64,000 bases of DNA from Cryptomeria japonica (GCF_030272615.1 NC_081409.1:475995573-476059572); one strand, 5' to 3'; numbered from the stretch's first letter, positions 49,406 through 63,542 are shown. The notes: a model not told the origin generated them from the sequence alone. A program made the numbers and translations.

Positions 49406-52066
49406 ATGGCATCCTCTTCTTCCATTTCTACACCATTGGTTGTTGAAGTCAAAGACATAACTCATCTTGTAGTTAAGAAGCATCTCTACAAATCCATGGA
49501 GGTCGACCTGGTTGGAGCTTTCTCTTCCGTTCCACATGGAGTTCTGCATGTTGATGATATACGGGTGTATATTCACTGTGAGATCAAAGAAACCAACACT
49601 TAAGACATTTTGGATCTCTATACTGATAGTATTATGGATTAAATCAGTAACCCTAAGCCAGAATTCATGCAATTAGAGAGAAAGGCTTTCACCCAGTTTG
49701 TGAATTTTTTATCATTTGATGAAGAGGAATGGGTGAGATATGTGTTGAGCAGAATTCATCACAAGTTTATATGGCTAGATCAACCCTACAAAATCACTCT
49801 AGATCCAATTAGGGTAGTTACATGCTTGCATCAGACTGGTGAGAAGCCAGCACTGCGGAAGGTCACAAACCCTATGGTCAACAAGTTAACTGGTGCAGAA
49901 TTTGATGGTAGATCGATGAGGATCAACATAATTAAATACGATGATATGAATTTTGCTGCAATTGTCATTGTATATAAGGTATATCAGTATAATCGACTGA
50001 ATTTAGTGTCAGGCACAACCATCCATGCAGCCTATAAGGTGGTTAAAGTATATTCACACTATGATGTGTGTAGTGTTATGTTGGAGGAGTTAATGATCAA
50101 TTTGAAGAAGATTAAGCAGGAAGAAAAACATGTTTTTAAATTTGGTTTGCTAGTTATATGTTTAGCACTTTTATTTTTGAAGCAGATCCCCAAAACCAGT
50201 AGAGTTAAATGACATTTGACAGATCGGTGGCCCAGCAGACTAAATAGGGTCTTGACAGGATTGAAAATAGAGACAATCAAAATGCTTCTTTGTGGGCATT
50301 TCTTAGGATAAGATGAAGCAGAGGGTCAAAAAACCTAAGGAGATTGTCAACAAATGTGAAGGGACAATCCATTTCATGGTGAATAAAGATAAATGTCTCA
50401 TGGAGGCAGTTGAACCTCAGATGGTGTGGATTTTGCCAATGGGGTATGAGGTCGATTTAGGAACTCTAGATGCTTATGCACAACACCTGTTGATTGCTCT
50501 GATTGACACAAAAGAAGAGAGGTTCGAAACTTGTAAAGAAAAATCCATGGAAATTCACACCAAGTTCGCTGAACTGGCAAGGAAAAGGAAAGTTTCCAAG
50601 ATCGTGGAGAAAATCCTCATTGAGGAAGGTCACTAGAGAGAGAGAGTTAGAGTTGCAAGAGTTATGAGAGATGCAGTAGAAAAGGAAAAGAAACAAAATA
50701 TTGCACTAGCTCCAGTCAAACCTAAGGTGACAGGGTCTTCTCCTGTTCTGGTGAAGACACCTCCAGCTCAGATTGAACCCTCTGGTTCATCTGCTAAGGG
50801 GAAGGGTATTTTGAGGAAGAAGCAGATACCTCAGAGGGATTATGTGGAAGTTTCCCTAGTGGAATCTGAAACTGAGTCAGATGCGGAGATTCAAAAGGCC
50901 CTTAAGGAAGGAGAGTTTGCAAGGGTGATCCGGAAGCCTCAATTTGATGAAGGAAAGAAAGGGCAGAAAGAGAAGAAAGAGAAATTGGATCCTGTTCTGG
51001 CCAGTAAGCCTAAGCGAGGAGGGAGAACCAAATCTAACTTAGATGAAGTGATTGAATCTAGTAAGATGGAGCCTGCTAAAACCAAGTATCATAGTATTCT
51101 CCCTTATTTTTTCAAGAGTTAATAGATGAAATCATTAAAAATGAAAAATTGAAGAATATTTATGTATGTTATGAGAATTTAGATGATAATGATAAAAGGC
51201 AGATTGAGGAAGCTGTAGTATTGTATATGGATGTATTTAGTTAAACCTTAATTGAATTAGAAAGATATCTTCAAAAAGATCTATATAGCCTAATTGATGC
51301 TAGAAGAAAATATCGAAGTCAAATGGATAAGGAAAATAAGGAAAGTGAACTAGTCAATCAGTGCACCAATATCACTATTGAAGAAATTGATAGGTTGATT
51401 TTGCAAGAAAATAAAAAGGAATTTAGAAGAAAACACAGAGTGAACAGTCTGGTGGTGGGAAGAGTAGAGGAAATAAGGAGAGAAACTATTGAAATTTGGA
51501 AGAAATTTCTCACTGAGAACAGGCTAGTAGAGGTTGAGGAAGATAAGGCATGACACAAATCAGTGATAAATTTCTCACTCAAGATGTTGCAAAGAAATTT
51601 TTTTTGGATTCACTAGAGGTTGAGGAAGATAAGGCATGCCACAAATCAGTTGAGGTAGATTTTGGTGCACCAAGTGGTGACACCGATGCATAGGAGGAAC
51701 CCATAATGGATTAAAGTAATGCAGGGCAGAAGGTAGAGAAAAAGGAAGAGGAAAAACAAGAGGAACTGATCAAAGGGAAAGCTAAAGTAACAAAAAATCC
51801 AATCCTTATGGAAATTGACACTTCAAAAATTCAAAGCTAAGGGACTTTTCCTCAGTTTAACATCAGTTTTCACAAGCCCTTCAACCAGATGTCTCTGACT
51901 GAAAGGATGATTGCTGCTACTCTCTCCAAGCTCGATCTAGTTAGGAGTTAGCACAATCTGGGTTAGAAGAGAAGAAGCTTATTGAGAATTCTATTAAAGT
52001 TTAAGAATAGGAGGTACCAGAATTTCAACTAGATGTTGATACCAATTCATATGGTAAGCTTCCGCA
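49406..52066 (+). pseudogene. Element D ORF2 (homologue of C's ORF2), broken
   Basis: It starts at ATG 49406 and covers at least 51553 in several open pieces, with two or more frame changes. Conserved blocks shared with C, in order: GAFSSVPHGV, VRYVLSRIHHKFIWLDQPYK, LMEAVEPQM and MGYEVD with LDAYA, RQIEEAVVLYMDV, and LVVGRVEEIRRET. A Lys/Glu-rich, Pro-containing region (50664-51122) separates the middle and C-terminal blocks. Function is unknown. Shared block order in two independent copies indicates that both descend from one coding sequence and that it was part of the transposing unit. Confidence 0.75.
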
Positions 52067-52071
52067 CTTAA

Positions 52072-53089
52072 TGTGTGTGTGAAAAGTGGACCTGTATCTG
52101 TATCTGGAATACACAACACTTCAATTAAGTCATTAGATGCATGGTTAGTAAATCAATAATCAATGAATAATAAACCATTACAAAGCGACCCATTGCCTTC
52201 TAGTAGATGCGAGTTTAGTCTTGCTCTTAGATTTTAAATGCAATACCAGTGACTAGACAACACCTAAACGAAGGATTTTTAAATCTATATGAGCATGAAT
52301 ATGAGCTAAATGGATGCAATATTTAAGCTAGATATGAAAAGATTAATCTAACATGATTTAAGCAATATGAAATAGCTAATATGCAATATCTCAAAGCACA
52401 AATCTCAATGAACCTAGAGCAAAAATAGCATAATAACAATATATTCTCTAGGATTTTTTTGAATGGGAGATGAGAGCCTGAATTTATAGAAAATTTAGAA
52501 AGAAACAAAAGGCTGAGATCAAATGATGATGAGTGGTCAAGATTTTCCAAGAGGAAGCACAATCCAGGTGAATTGATGTGATTGGATGCTTTTCTCAATT
52601 TTAAAGGAAATTGAACTAAAATTAAGATAAAATCAGAAAAAACTGATTTATTCTCTATTTCACTCAATTTTAATATTTAATTGTTTTAATTGCTTTCTTT
52701 GAGATTATTTATTAATTTTTAATTTATTTTTCAAGATTATCTCTTATTGATTTATTTTCTCAAATTTTTAGTTCTTTTTTGTCAATTAATTCCTTTTTTG
52801 ATTTATTTCATTTTTTGAAGATTTGATGGAAAATTGATTTATTTCATTAAATATGCTAGGATATTCAATAAAATAAATAGGATAATTGTTTTAAAAATGA
52901 TTTACTTGGAATGATCAATTAATTAAATAAATATTTAATTAATATTGAGTGATTAATTTTGCCATGTGACATTGATGATTAAAGAATTAATTGTGTGCTC
53001 AAGATTTATTTAATTGTCTTTGGTTAGGACCTTGGTGACGTTGTCGAGATTAGGGGCCCATGGTTTAGATGACCATTTTTAGGGTATTA
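52072..53089 (-). repeat. Element E 3' LTR (1018 bp)
   Basis: Its plus-strand left end matches 63543 onward for about 118 bp with five differences, after which the right copy is interrupted. A minus-strand TATA box (TATAAATT) lies at 52488-52481. The other end is set at 53089, where the minus strand reads TAATACCCTAAAAATGG after a polypurine tract; the expected TG has become TA. Confidence 0.7.
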
Positions 53090-53106
53090 AATTTTTGCCT
53101 CTTTGA
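53090..53106 (-). other. Element E polypurine tract
   Basis: CAAAGAGGCAAAAATTT on the minus strand, immediately before the LTR start. Confidence 0.6.
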
Positions 53107-53139
53107 ATTAATGTGCGAGCAATGTGTTGATTCAAAGAA

Positions 53140-53940
53140 AATTTGATGTCTAGGAGATACCAGTTATGAACTTGATTGATCACGAACCAGATGAAGAGTG
53201 AGGTGTTTAGCTTGATTTGAAGCGATGAAGTTGAACAGAGTTGATTAAAGCAATACTGATCCCGAACTTGATTGAACTAGGAATGATATAGAGAAAAGAT
53301 ACCAAATTTGAACTTGATTGATCAAGAAGCGAATCTTATTGATCTAGAACTTGATTGAACCAGATACAATGAGCGAAGATAAAATCGATCTTGAACTTGA
53401 TGGATCAAGATACGATGAGTAAAGATAAACTGTCCAACTTGATTTGAAGTGATGAAACTAAAAACCTTCTTAGATTGAGTGTGATCAAAGATACTCTTTA
53501 AACCCTTGATTGAGTTTAAATAAATAATCATCTTGATGAAAAGCGATGAAACTGATTAACGTTAAGAGATTGATTTAGATGAAGACAATATCAGATTGAT
53601 ATGAAGCGATAAAACTGATATGCCCCTAGCGATTGATTCAATTCAGATGAAGCTTAGCTGCTTGAAGATTTGAAAATTTTCTCGACATTGAAGATGTGAG
53701 GTCATTGGGTCACGAGTATGCCCCCTCGGGAGTGAAATCGAAAGATAGCAAGGGTACATGATGATAGGCAATTTGGAGCGATGATAATGAATTGAGCACA
53801 AATGATTCAGAGGAATTTTTGAAGATTAAGCGTGATGAGAAAAATGAGTGCAAAGTTGATTTGTAGAATAAATTGAGATTCAACGTTGATTTACGAGAAA
53901 TTGAGCGCAAATTGGAGAAAGAGTGAGTTTTTAATGAAAA
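53140..53940 (+). repeat. Degenerate short repeats upstream of the mobile-domain gene
   Basis: Phrases such as GAACTTGATTGATCAAGA and GAAGCGATGAAACTGAT recur with variation about a dozen times. The pattern is irregular in spacing. It lies upstream of the candidate TATA box of the antisense gene. Confidence 0.5.
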
Positions 53941-54089
53941 GCGCTAAGTGGTCCAAATTTGATGAAATTGACTAGCAGAATGATTTCTAATTTTGATTTC
54001 GATCCCAAAAATGGAATCAGGATGGGCAAATTAGCTAAGGGTACAATTTTCATGTCCATTGGAGCAAGTTGAAAAATTAGGGTTTTGGC

Positions 54090-54096
54090 TATATAT
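54090..54096 (+). promoter_or_regulatory. Candidate TATA box for the antisense mobile-domain gene
   Basis: TATATAT in the context GGCTATATATGGG, about 155 bases before a good splice donor on the same strand. Sequence evidence only. Confidence 0.35.
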
Positions 54097-54245
54097 GGGT
54101 AAAAAGTGTCATTTTCAATTCATTTTAACCCTCCAAGTTTGAAAATTCAAAAAGCCTTTTGTGAAGAAAAATGGTGGTTCCCACTCATATGCATCGATTC
54201 AAGCATGAAAGACGACATAATCAACCTTGAAACTACGAGCCAACG

Positions 54246-54710
54246 GTAAGTGATCGATCTTAAGCTTGCTAATCATTTCAATTTTTAATTTTTTTGTTGA
54301 TTTTTCAAGTTTTTGGCATGTTGAAGTTGGGTTTTTACATTTTGTCATGCGAGACAGGATCTTGTCTCGTATGACAAACTGTTAAATTTTTTTTTGTCAT
54401 TTAGAGTCATTAGTTTTGTCATTCTAACCCCACCCTTTTATCGTATGACAACATTCATAAGAGACCATTTTGTCATTCGGGGTCTAATCTTTTGTCGTAT
54501 AGGAGTCTTTTATCGTATGGGGCCTAACCCTGACTCCTACGAGTTGTTGCCCTTCTATTTTTTATCGTTTGGAAAATAGTGAGCATTTTTTAAGGTCTAA
54601 ACTTGAAGTTTTGATTTTGCAATTGACGTAGCTGGGTTTGCGTGATGTTTTACTTCTCTTGTAGGCTTATTTAGGATGTTTTTTGATGCTTCGTTGTTTT
54701 ATTTTTGCAG
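54246..54710 (+). other. Candidate 5' intron of the mobile-domain gene
   Basis: A donor CAACG|GTAAGT at 54246 and an acceptor TTTTATTTTTGCAG at 54710 enclose a T-rich 465-bp segment. The mobile-domain coding sequence follows shortly after the acceptor. The segment contains the clustered TCGTATGACA motif. Confidence 0.4.
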
Positions 54711-54803
54711 GTTTGATTGCCTCATGTGCTCTTCAGTTGTGTTTATCCACCTATGATGGCCTTAGTTTGGTAGCTTTTAGAGGTTGAGTAGGCACATATT
54801 GAT

Positions 54804-56450
54804 TTGTGCGGTTTGATGCACCTTCTTAGATTACCAGATATCTGTGTGAATCGTGGTATTCTCACAACATTAGTTGAGAGATTTCATTCAGAGCATAATA
54901 CCTTTCATTTTCTAGTTGGGGAGATGACCATCACTCCTAAGGATGTTTATAGGATTCTTTGTATCCCTTTCACCAGGGGTAGGGTGGATTACGATGCAAT
55001 GCAGCTTCCTGGATTGCAGACGATCAGGCATATATTCAGGGATCCTGATATCTTGACACGTTCCATTAGTTGGGATGTCATGATGAGAAGGTACAATGAG
55101 GAGTTTCCTCTTGCTTGTGTTCTAGCTAGTTTTATCGGCTACTTTTTGATGCCAGATAGGGGACAAGAGGGATTCTAGTGTGGATGGGGTAGGATGTTGG
55201 AGAGGTTGATGGAGACCCCTTAGAGACTAGGTTGGGGTTCATGTATATTAGCACACATGTATCGCGAGATGCATGAGATTGTGTATAGGGAGGGGAAGAG
55301 CATGTTGCAGGTGTCTTGATCTTATAGATATGGGATTGGGAGCACCTCCCAGTATGCCAACCGATTGTAGATGATAGCAGAGAGCCTAGTCAGCTAATTG
55401 TGTATAGGTATTTAGGTTGTGCTACACAGCCCCATCTGGGCAAAACCAATTTTCGGAGATGATAGCTGGATGACTTGATAGCTATTGTATGGAGACCTTA
55501 TAGGGGATTAGAGCCATGGGATGTCTAGAGGATCATACATAGGGATCTTTTTGTTACACACCCACTCATTGGCAGATCGCAGACTATAGTGGAGCAATTT
55601 GTGGTATCTTGAGTGATGAGGCAATATGGTAGGCCTCAGGGGATCTTGTAGGAGTACACAACATATGCGAGATATTCTGATGAGAAGAGGCAGGGATGAT
55701 CACGGAGGTTATCATATGCCTTGAGTATGCAGGAGTTGACTGGATTGCAGAGACTCCGATGGGATTACATGGATGATGTTGTAGATGCAGGGGTATTTCC
55801 CCAGTACAGGGATTGGTTACAACAACATCCATTCCTCAGATTCACAGATCCAGCTAAGTAGACTCCTCGTATTAAGGAGGTTGATGATAATGCCCCACAC
55901 ATGGGCAGGGATAGGGACAAAGAGTCAAGGCTCCGAGGCAGGTAGGTGGCGATCCTGACGCTAGCAGCAACAAGATACTAGCTGGCGGTAGGTAGCAAAG
56001 AGGAGAGGGTGGATCCTTAGGGACTATTGGAGTGAGGCATGGTGGAGTGAGGGTGCCGAAGGGTGGAGGAGAGGAGGAGAGAGAAGCACCGAGATAGGTC
56101 TGACAAAGGAGAGAGGAGCAGGTGGGAGGTAGAGGTGGAGATGGAGGAGGGGATGGAGGTGGAGATGGAGGCAGAGAGCCTGCAAGGGATGAGGGGGCTG
56201 ACACAGTATGGTCGATGAGAGCACATCTAGCGAGGTTACAGTCATAGTTGATAGTGGCACAAACTCAGCTGGCAGAGCAAGATCGACAGCTAGTGGAGCT
56301 TAGGGCTGAGCACGATTGTCAGGTCACAGAGATGAGAGTAGAGAGGAGAGCAGAGACAGACGCTTTGCGACAAGAGGTTTTGCACCAGACCATTTGGGCG
56401 GCTTATTACTTTGTAGCTTATAGCGTAGCTATTCATGTAGCGCAGTAGGT
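54804..56450 (+). pseudogene. Plant mobile domain (PMD) gene, decayed, antisense within element E
   Basis: The frame 54804-55178 has the hallmark PMD start: LVERFHSEHNTFHFLVGEMT, then DVYRILCIPF and FIGYFL. Beyond it the product is recognisable in shifted frames: QPHLGK-like and RPYRGLEPWD-like motifs near 55420-55520, and LQRLRWDYMDDV-like near 55750-55790. It ends in a charged tail frame (56248-56448). In plants, PMD proteins such as MAIN and MAIL1 act in silencing and genome maintenance, and PMD genes are known to be carried by Gypsy and Mutator elements. Stops and frameshifts show this copy is dead. The true start codon is not preserved. Confidence 0.7.
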
Positions 56451-56690
56451 TGTACCGTACTCACAATATATGGCATGATAAGAGGGAGCTCAGGCACCTC
56501 GTCAGGATCTCGATCAGTAGGCTCCACCTCCTCCACCAGTCGATGAGGGAGAGGCTAAGAGCTAGATATTATTTTTGTAGCTCTGATATTTTTTTTTGTA
56601 GACACACCCATTTTTTTGTAGCCATACGATTCTTGCTCCGATGGGAGTTTGTATATGTCAATTGACATCAATTTGTACCCTGAGACTATA

Positions 56691-58190
<1,500 letters not shown>

Positions 58191-58204
58191 ATTTAGTGAA
58201 TTTT

Positions 58205-58410
58205 TTGAGTTTTTAGGATTTTTTTAAGGACATTTTAGGATTTTTAGCATTTTGTTTAGGACATTTTATGATTTTTAGGAGTTTGTTCAGGACTTTTTAT
58301 GGTTTTAGGATTTTCTTCAGGACTTTTTCTGATTTTTAGGATTTCTTCAAGACTTTTTATGATTTTTAGGATTTCTTCAGGACTTTTTCTGATTTTTAGG
58401 ATTTCTTCAT
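58205..58410 (-). repeat. Tandem array, about 30-bp unit, about 7 copies (same family as in element A)
   Basis: On the minus strand the units start GTCCTGAAGAAATCCT and continue AAAAATCATAAAA. This is the same unit as at 18817-19105. A repetitive Lys/Glu peptide (EEILKIRKSP) is its translation. Confidence 0.8.
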
Positions 58411-59150
58411 GTTTGCTCCAAGTGTCTAGCAAGGCAAAAGGAATTTTGAGTACATGAATGGATAAGAAAATGATGGTGGACACTTTCAAGGACTATCTCA
58501 CAATGTTAATCCAAGAACAGGGTCCAGATATAGCAATGTAAACCAAGGGTTTTAGCAATGTAAAGTAAGGATATAGCACAACGAAGCAAGGATATAGCAT
58601 AACGAAGCCATATGGTCCAAAGAAGTGGCCATGTCAAGAGGTTTGTGGAAATAATGTTTTTGCATTTTGTCCATGGTGTTGATCAAGATCAATGGATAGA
58701 TTTGGATAGGAGGTAGATATGATGAGCAAGATCAAAAGGGAGTAATGAAGGATGTAAGTGAGAAATGGATAGGAGCTAAAGGGTCTGGATCAAGTGTAAT
58801 AGATAGGACACATGAAGCCTGCAAAGATCCTTAACCTTGTCAAGATCAAAGGTGGAAAAGGGATATGAATGTAGATAGAACGAATGAGGGATAATCAAGG
58901 ATGAAGGATAATAGAGGAAGAAGGATAATAGATGGATGTACATGGATGGAACTTTCCCCCAATGTAAAGTGCAAAAGGATAATGGATTATGCATGACGCA
59001 TAATGGAGGAATGCTAGGGGATGGAAGAAGGACCCCCAATGTTTCGCTTCTTTGGATGGTACCCTTAGAATATGAGTTGTAATAGACCATGGCTATGAAG
59101 GTATGCTCAAAGATGTTGGTAGGATAATGAAATGAAACTAGGGCAAGGAC

Positions 59151-61453
59151 TTATGCAAAGGATTGGATAAGAGGGATGGAAGGGTGAAAAAGAGGTGTTG
59201 GATAATGGATAAGATGTTGGAAGAATTGTGTATGGCTAGATGGAAATGTTGGAAAGATCAACATTGGCACATACCTTGAGGGATGGTGGACATATGGAAG
59301 AGTAGTGAATCTCAAATTTTGAGATTTGGATGGAGGAAAGGTTATAGATTTTGGGGCATAAGAACCCAAAATGGATGAAGGAGGTGATGGAGGAATAGAC
59401 TCAGAAGGTTTGGATGGAGAAACAACAATTTTGGATGCCAATTTTAATTTTACTTTAGACTTTTGTGCTTCAAGAAGCCGCTTAGAGATACACATGGCTT
59501 TTTATTTTTGATGCTTTTGTAGTTCCTTAGAGCGCATTACTTGTACAAGTGCCTTAGGAACCCATATAACTTTCAATTTTTCTTCTTTCTTTGTGGGCCT
59601 TTGTGCCATTTTGTTTTTTTCTTTTTCTTTTTGGATCATATTTTTCTTTGTTTTGACATGTTGATTAGATGGGACATGTTGATCCTTGAATACATATGGA
59701 TTACTTGACTTATGACTTTTATGCTTGGCATCCAAATTGCTTGGAGGGAGATGCGTGGATAGATATGAATGATATGGAGGTATTTTAGATGGATGGAAGG
59801 TACTCAAAGATGTGTGCCTTGGTTTATCCTGCATAAGGGATGGAGGGATATAGGGACCTAGAATTGATGGAAGCAATGATGGGGAAAGTGTATATTTGGA
59901 TTTAACTGGAGAAATGTAGGATTTTTTAGAGATACCAACATCTTGAGAAGTGTCCCTAAGACCATGACCTTTAACATTTTCTTTAATATGGAGTGGTTCT
60001 TGCTTGTGGAGATTTACCCCTTTGCCTTTATAAATATTTCAACTTGTAGGATATACTTTGCTTTGGAAAGAAGACACGAGTCCATTATGAGATGGAGGTG
60101 GAATGTAGGGAATGATAGGATCATGAGAGGGATTTGTAGGCATGATGGATCCTTGAGGTGAATATGGAGGATTTTCACAAGGAGATAAAGGTATACTTTG
60201 ATCTTGACATGGAAGAGAACCATTGGATAGAGTAGGAAGGGTGTTTGACTCTTCATTTTGAATAGGACCATTTGAAAAGGTGGAAGAGGCATCATGATCT
60301 TTCTTAGGAAGGATGCTTTGCTCTTGAGATGTAAGGGGATCATCTTGGAATAAATGGAAAGGTATAAGGGGATCATCATGAGATTCTAGTGAAATAGGAT
60401 CTTTTTCAATCATTAGATGGGATTGAGGAGTTTTGGTGTCTTGATCTTGATTTATGGTAGGACTTGTTTCTTCATTTTTCAGATTATCCTCTTGACATGG
60501 AGTCACTTCTAAGGAAGGGGTAGTGTTTTTTATATGCATGGAGGATTCTTGGAAGGTGTTCATATTTTGGTATGATGGGGAAGCCTTTTGGGAAGGGCCT
60601 TCTAGAGTGGGTATGATTGGAATTGGCGTTCATGATGGCATAGGATCTAGGATTTTTATATCTTTAGAGGAACTTATATCAATATTGTCATTAATGTGGA
60701 TTTCCATAGGAGATAGCCCTTGAGGGTCAATATGACAAGTTTTATTGTTTGAAGGAGATGGTATGGATTTTTTCTGAGAAGTTTTAGGAGATGGAGGAAT
60801 TATGGAAGAGATGGAGGCCACATATGGAGCCTTGCTAGACATAGGTTCATGATTTTGATCATGCTTAGAAATAGTTCCATCTTGTTATTTAGGTGAGTCA
60901 TTAGGATCTTCAATTTTAATGACACCATTATCAATGAGATCTTGAATCTTATGTTTTAATTTATACACATTGAAGTCTTATGTTTGTTATGCCTATGATA
61001 TGCATAGTAATTACTCAAAACTTCACATCCCCATGTGGTCTTTTTAGGCAATATGATAAGATTATTCTTAAGAAGCTCTTCCAAAGCTAACTCAATAGAT
61101 TACCCCAAAGGTGTAAACTATCTATCTAGGGAATAGATGTCTTTTTGTCTTGGTGAAGGTGTTTTGTGATATTGTATGAGATTTGGTCTTTGATTGTCAA
61201 TTATTTGTTGGTATTTGATCGTCAAATCACATAATCATTTTAGCATTCCTTGAAGTTTCTCACTCTTGATATCATGCATTTGTTTTTCAAATGGAGTCAT
61301 TGATTCATTTTGTTGGATTTTCATGTCATATATTTCTTTCTTGATGTCTTGAAGCATTTGAGCCAAGGTAGCCATGGGAATTGGAGCTAAGGTATCCATG
61401 GGCTTCTTACTTTTGTCAGAATTTTTAGAAGAGCTTCTAGTTTGAACAGGCAT
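59151..61453 (-). pseudogene. Element E gag remnant with low-complexity extension
   Basis: It starts at ATG 61453 with MPVQTRSSSKNSDKSK and a helix (MLQDIKKEIYDM). Near 61130-60950 it has FTPLG, then a histidine-rich finger-like motif (YYAYHRHNKH...C) followed by a LIDNGVI-like helix, which is the C-terminal end of Tat-type gags. The central retrotransposon-gag domain is missing, so this is an internally deleted gag. Beyond it, frames at 60842-59151 are rich in Pro, Ser and His and probably decayed polyprotein or spacer. Stops are frequent throughout. Confidence 0.6.
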
Positions 61454-61459
61454 TTACAA

Positions 61460-63520
61460 TCGATGGGACCGAGAGCTAGATGTGTTGCAGAAGTCAAGAT
61501 CAGATTGGAGCTAGTTGTTCGTTTAACATAGTGATTGAGAGAAGTTACTAAGATCTAGTCTGGTTTCAGAAATGATCTATCCTATGTAAGACACTATCTA
61601 AGTTAACTTAGGTTTTGATAAGATGCTATTTGAACTAGCTTAAAGATGATCAACAAAATCATGCAACGCAATGCCAGGGGTACACTATCAAGGTTTTTTA
61701 TGCTCAGGGGGATGATGCCAATTTTATGCTCGCTGTAGACTGATCTGGGTAGGTTTGACTGTTATGTACTGACAAAATCAGAGATTCGAACGATGGGATT
61801 TACTAAGCTAGATGACAATTTAATAGTTCCAGGATGACAACAATTTTGTTTCGTATGATTTGCTGCCTAGTATCGTGCGACCTATGGGTATGTCTAGGAT
61901 GACAAAAGATTCAGTGCAATTATGTATCATACGACATAGGATTTAGCTTTAGATGACAAACTACTGGGTTTCATATGACAGAGGATTGAGATTAGATGAC
62001 AAATAATCAGACTCGTATGACATAGGATATGGTGCAGGACGATAAATGATCAGATTCGTATGACTGTTAATAGGACAAAGACAAAAAATTTGAGTTTTTC
62101 AATAGCCGAGTATGACAACTGAGTATGACCAATTCTAAGATAGATTGATTTTTGACTAGGATAGACTAGTTTTGGACAGAATTTTGACTTAGGGTAGACT
62201 AGTTCTGACATGGGCAAAGTTTTTGATCACTGAGTTGTTTCTTGTTTTCTCCAATTTTGGTATTCCATTTTTAGTCTGAGGGATGAAAACACAGAAAACA
62301 CGCAGTATGAATAGTAACTCCAATCATAGCATGAAAACCCTATGGAAGTTGGCTTAGAGAAGAAAACCTTTGCTTGTTGACTTAGGTACACACCCAATAG
62401 CTAATCAGAATACGGCCGCTGAGTCTCACGTAATGGATTCTCAACGCCGTATTAGCCGACTCCAAACACTGATGGGGGCACAATATGGAAAGTGTCTTGG
62501 GAGAGTTACTATCTCTCTTGTACAAAGATTATCAACCTTTCGGAGGTGAATCAGGTAGCTTCTAATTCTAATTGGATCTAGTAAGGGGTTCGTTCGGCTT
62601 GTTGAGGTATAAACTCAATTAAGAGGTCTACTAGCCTTAAAAACCAAGGTTCAATATACCCGAAGGTACTGAGGAGAGCTATTCCCAAGCATTGTCGTTG
62701 ACTTGATTTTCATCAAATCATGTTTATTTTATAGTGGGTTGGAGTACTTGGCATTTAGTTGTTCCCACTTAGGTCGTTCCCCTCACACCGGCCGTAACGA
62801 CTTTAAGAGTTTTTAAGCTCCTCGGTAGGGCAGGCCTACTGAAGATTTACAAATCTCAAACAAAGAAAATGCCTCAAGGGTCTGGATTTATGATTGTCTA
62901 AAAAGACAAGAGCATACTCTCCTACCTCTCAGAATTTGCTTAAAACATGAAATACAAATTTGTTCTTTAACCAGATAGCAAGTTAGGTGCCTAAAAAATA
63001 AATTTAAAGAATATATGATGTTTAGTTGATTCTCTTTAGGCAACCTACAAAAATAACGTATCAGTAGTCATGTTGTTTTCATTCTTTGACAGGGGTATGT
63101 TTGATTGATAAATTCTTTGACAAGCGTCCTAGAAGAAACTGGTTAAGCTGTGAAAATATCAAGTAGACAGAAGACGATTCAGGGTTAGCATTAGCGTAAC
63201 CAAAATTTGACAGAAAACCTAAAAAGTGAAACTTGTTTTAACCCAACAGAATACAGCATCGTACGACAATTATCATAGAGTGAAATGACAAAAGGCTTTT
63301 ATCGTATGAGTTAGAACTAAGCATAGGATGATAGAAGATAAAATCAGATAATCAGAATAGAATGTCATACGACACCATTTTTTGATTCGTACGACAAATC
63401 AGAGGCTTTGAAAGAATGTCGTACGATGCAGTAATACCACTTGTACGATATTTTGCAGAGATTGTACGGATGAAACCTACAGGATAAAAAAAAGATTTTG
63501 AGGCCGAAAAAGTAGTCTTC
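61460..63520 (-). other. Element E leader, with clustered TCGTATGACA motifs
   Basis: About 2 kb of untranslated leader between the primer site and gag. Two clusters (61820-62060 and 63255-63480) contain variants of TCGTATGACA and its complement, some as the palindrome GTCGTACGAC. No frame of note. Confidence 0.55.
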
Positions 63521-63539
63521 GGCCCCACGATAGATGCCA
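63521..63539 (-). other. Element E primer binding site
   Basis: On the minus strand TGGCATCTATCGTGGGGCC follows the LTR end after a few bases. It fits the Tat/Athila-type TGGCGCC...GGGG pattern. Confidence 0.65.
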
Positions 63540-63542
63540 AAA

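Larger units (their letters stand above)
45218..52071 (+). mobile_element. Element D: plus-strand relative of C (gag + ORF2), 3' end removed by element E
   Basis: An LTR ending ATTCACCCCCCCTCCTCTC...TCTAACA at 46265 is followed by a tRNA-iMet-type primer site (TGGTATTAGAGCC, 46268-46280). Then come a coiled-coil/CCHC gag and ORF2 in the same order and strand relation as in element C. A solo LTR splits the gag. Element E begins at 52072, so no 3' LTR is seen. No pol motif is present. The LTR start at 45218 (TGTTGGTAAATT) is a best guess; 45256 is another candidate. Confidence 0.8.

Noticed and set aside
55872-56260. Pro/Ser-rich minus-strand frames opposite the PMD tail
   Set aside because: They are antisense shadows of a low-complexity Gly/Arg/Glu-coding stretch of the PMD remnant.
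59943-60161. Plus-strand frames at 59943 and 60523
   Set aside because: Antisense to the low-complexity gag extension of element E; no motif.
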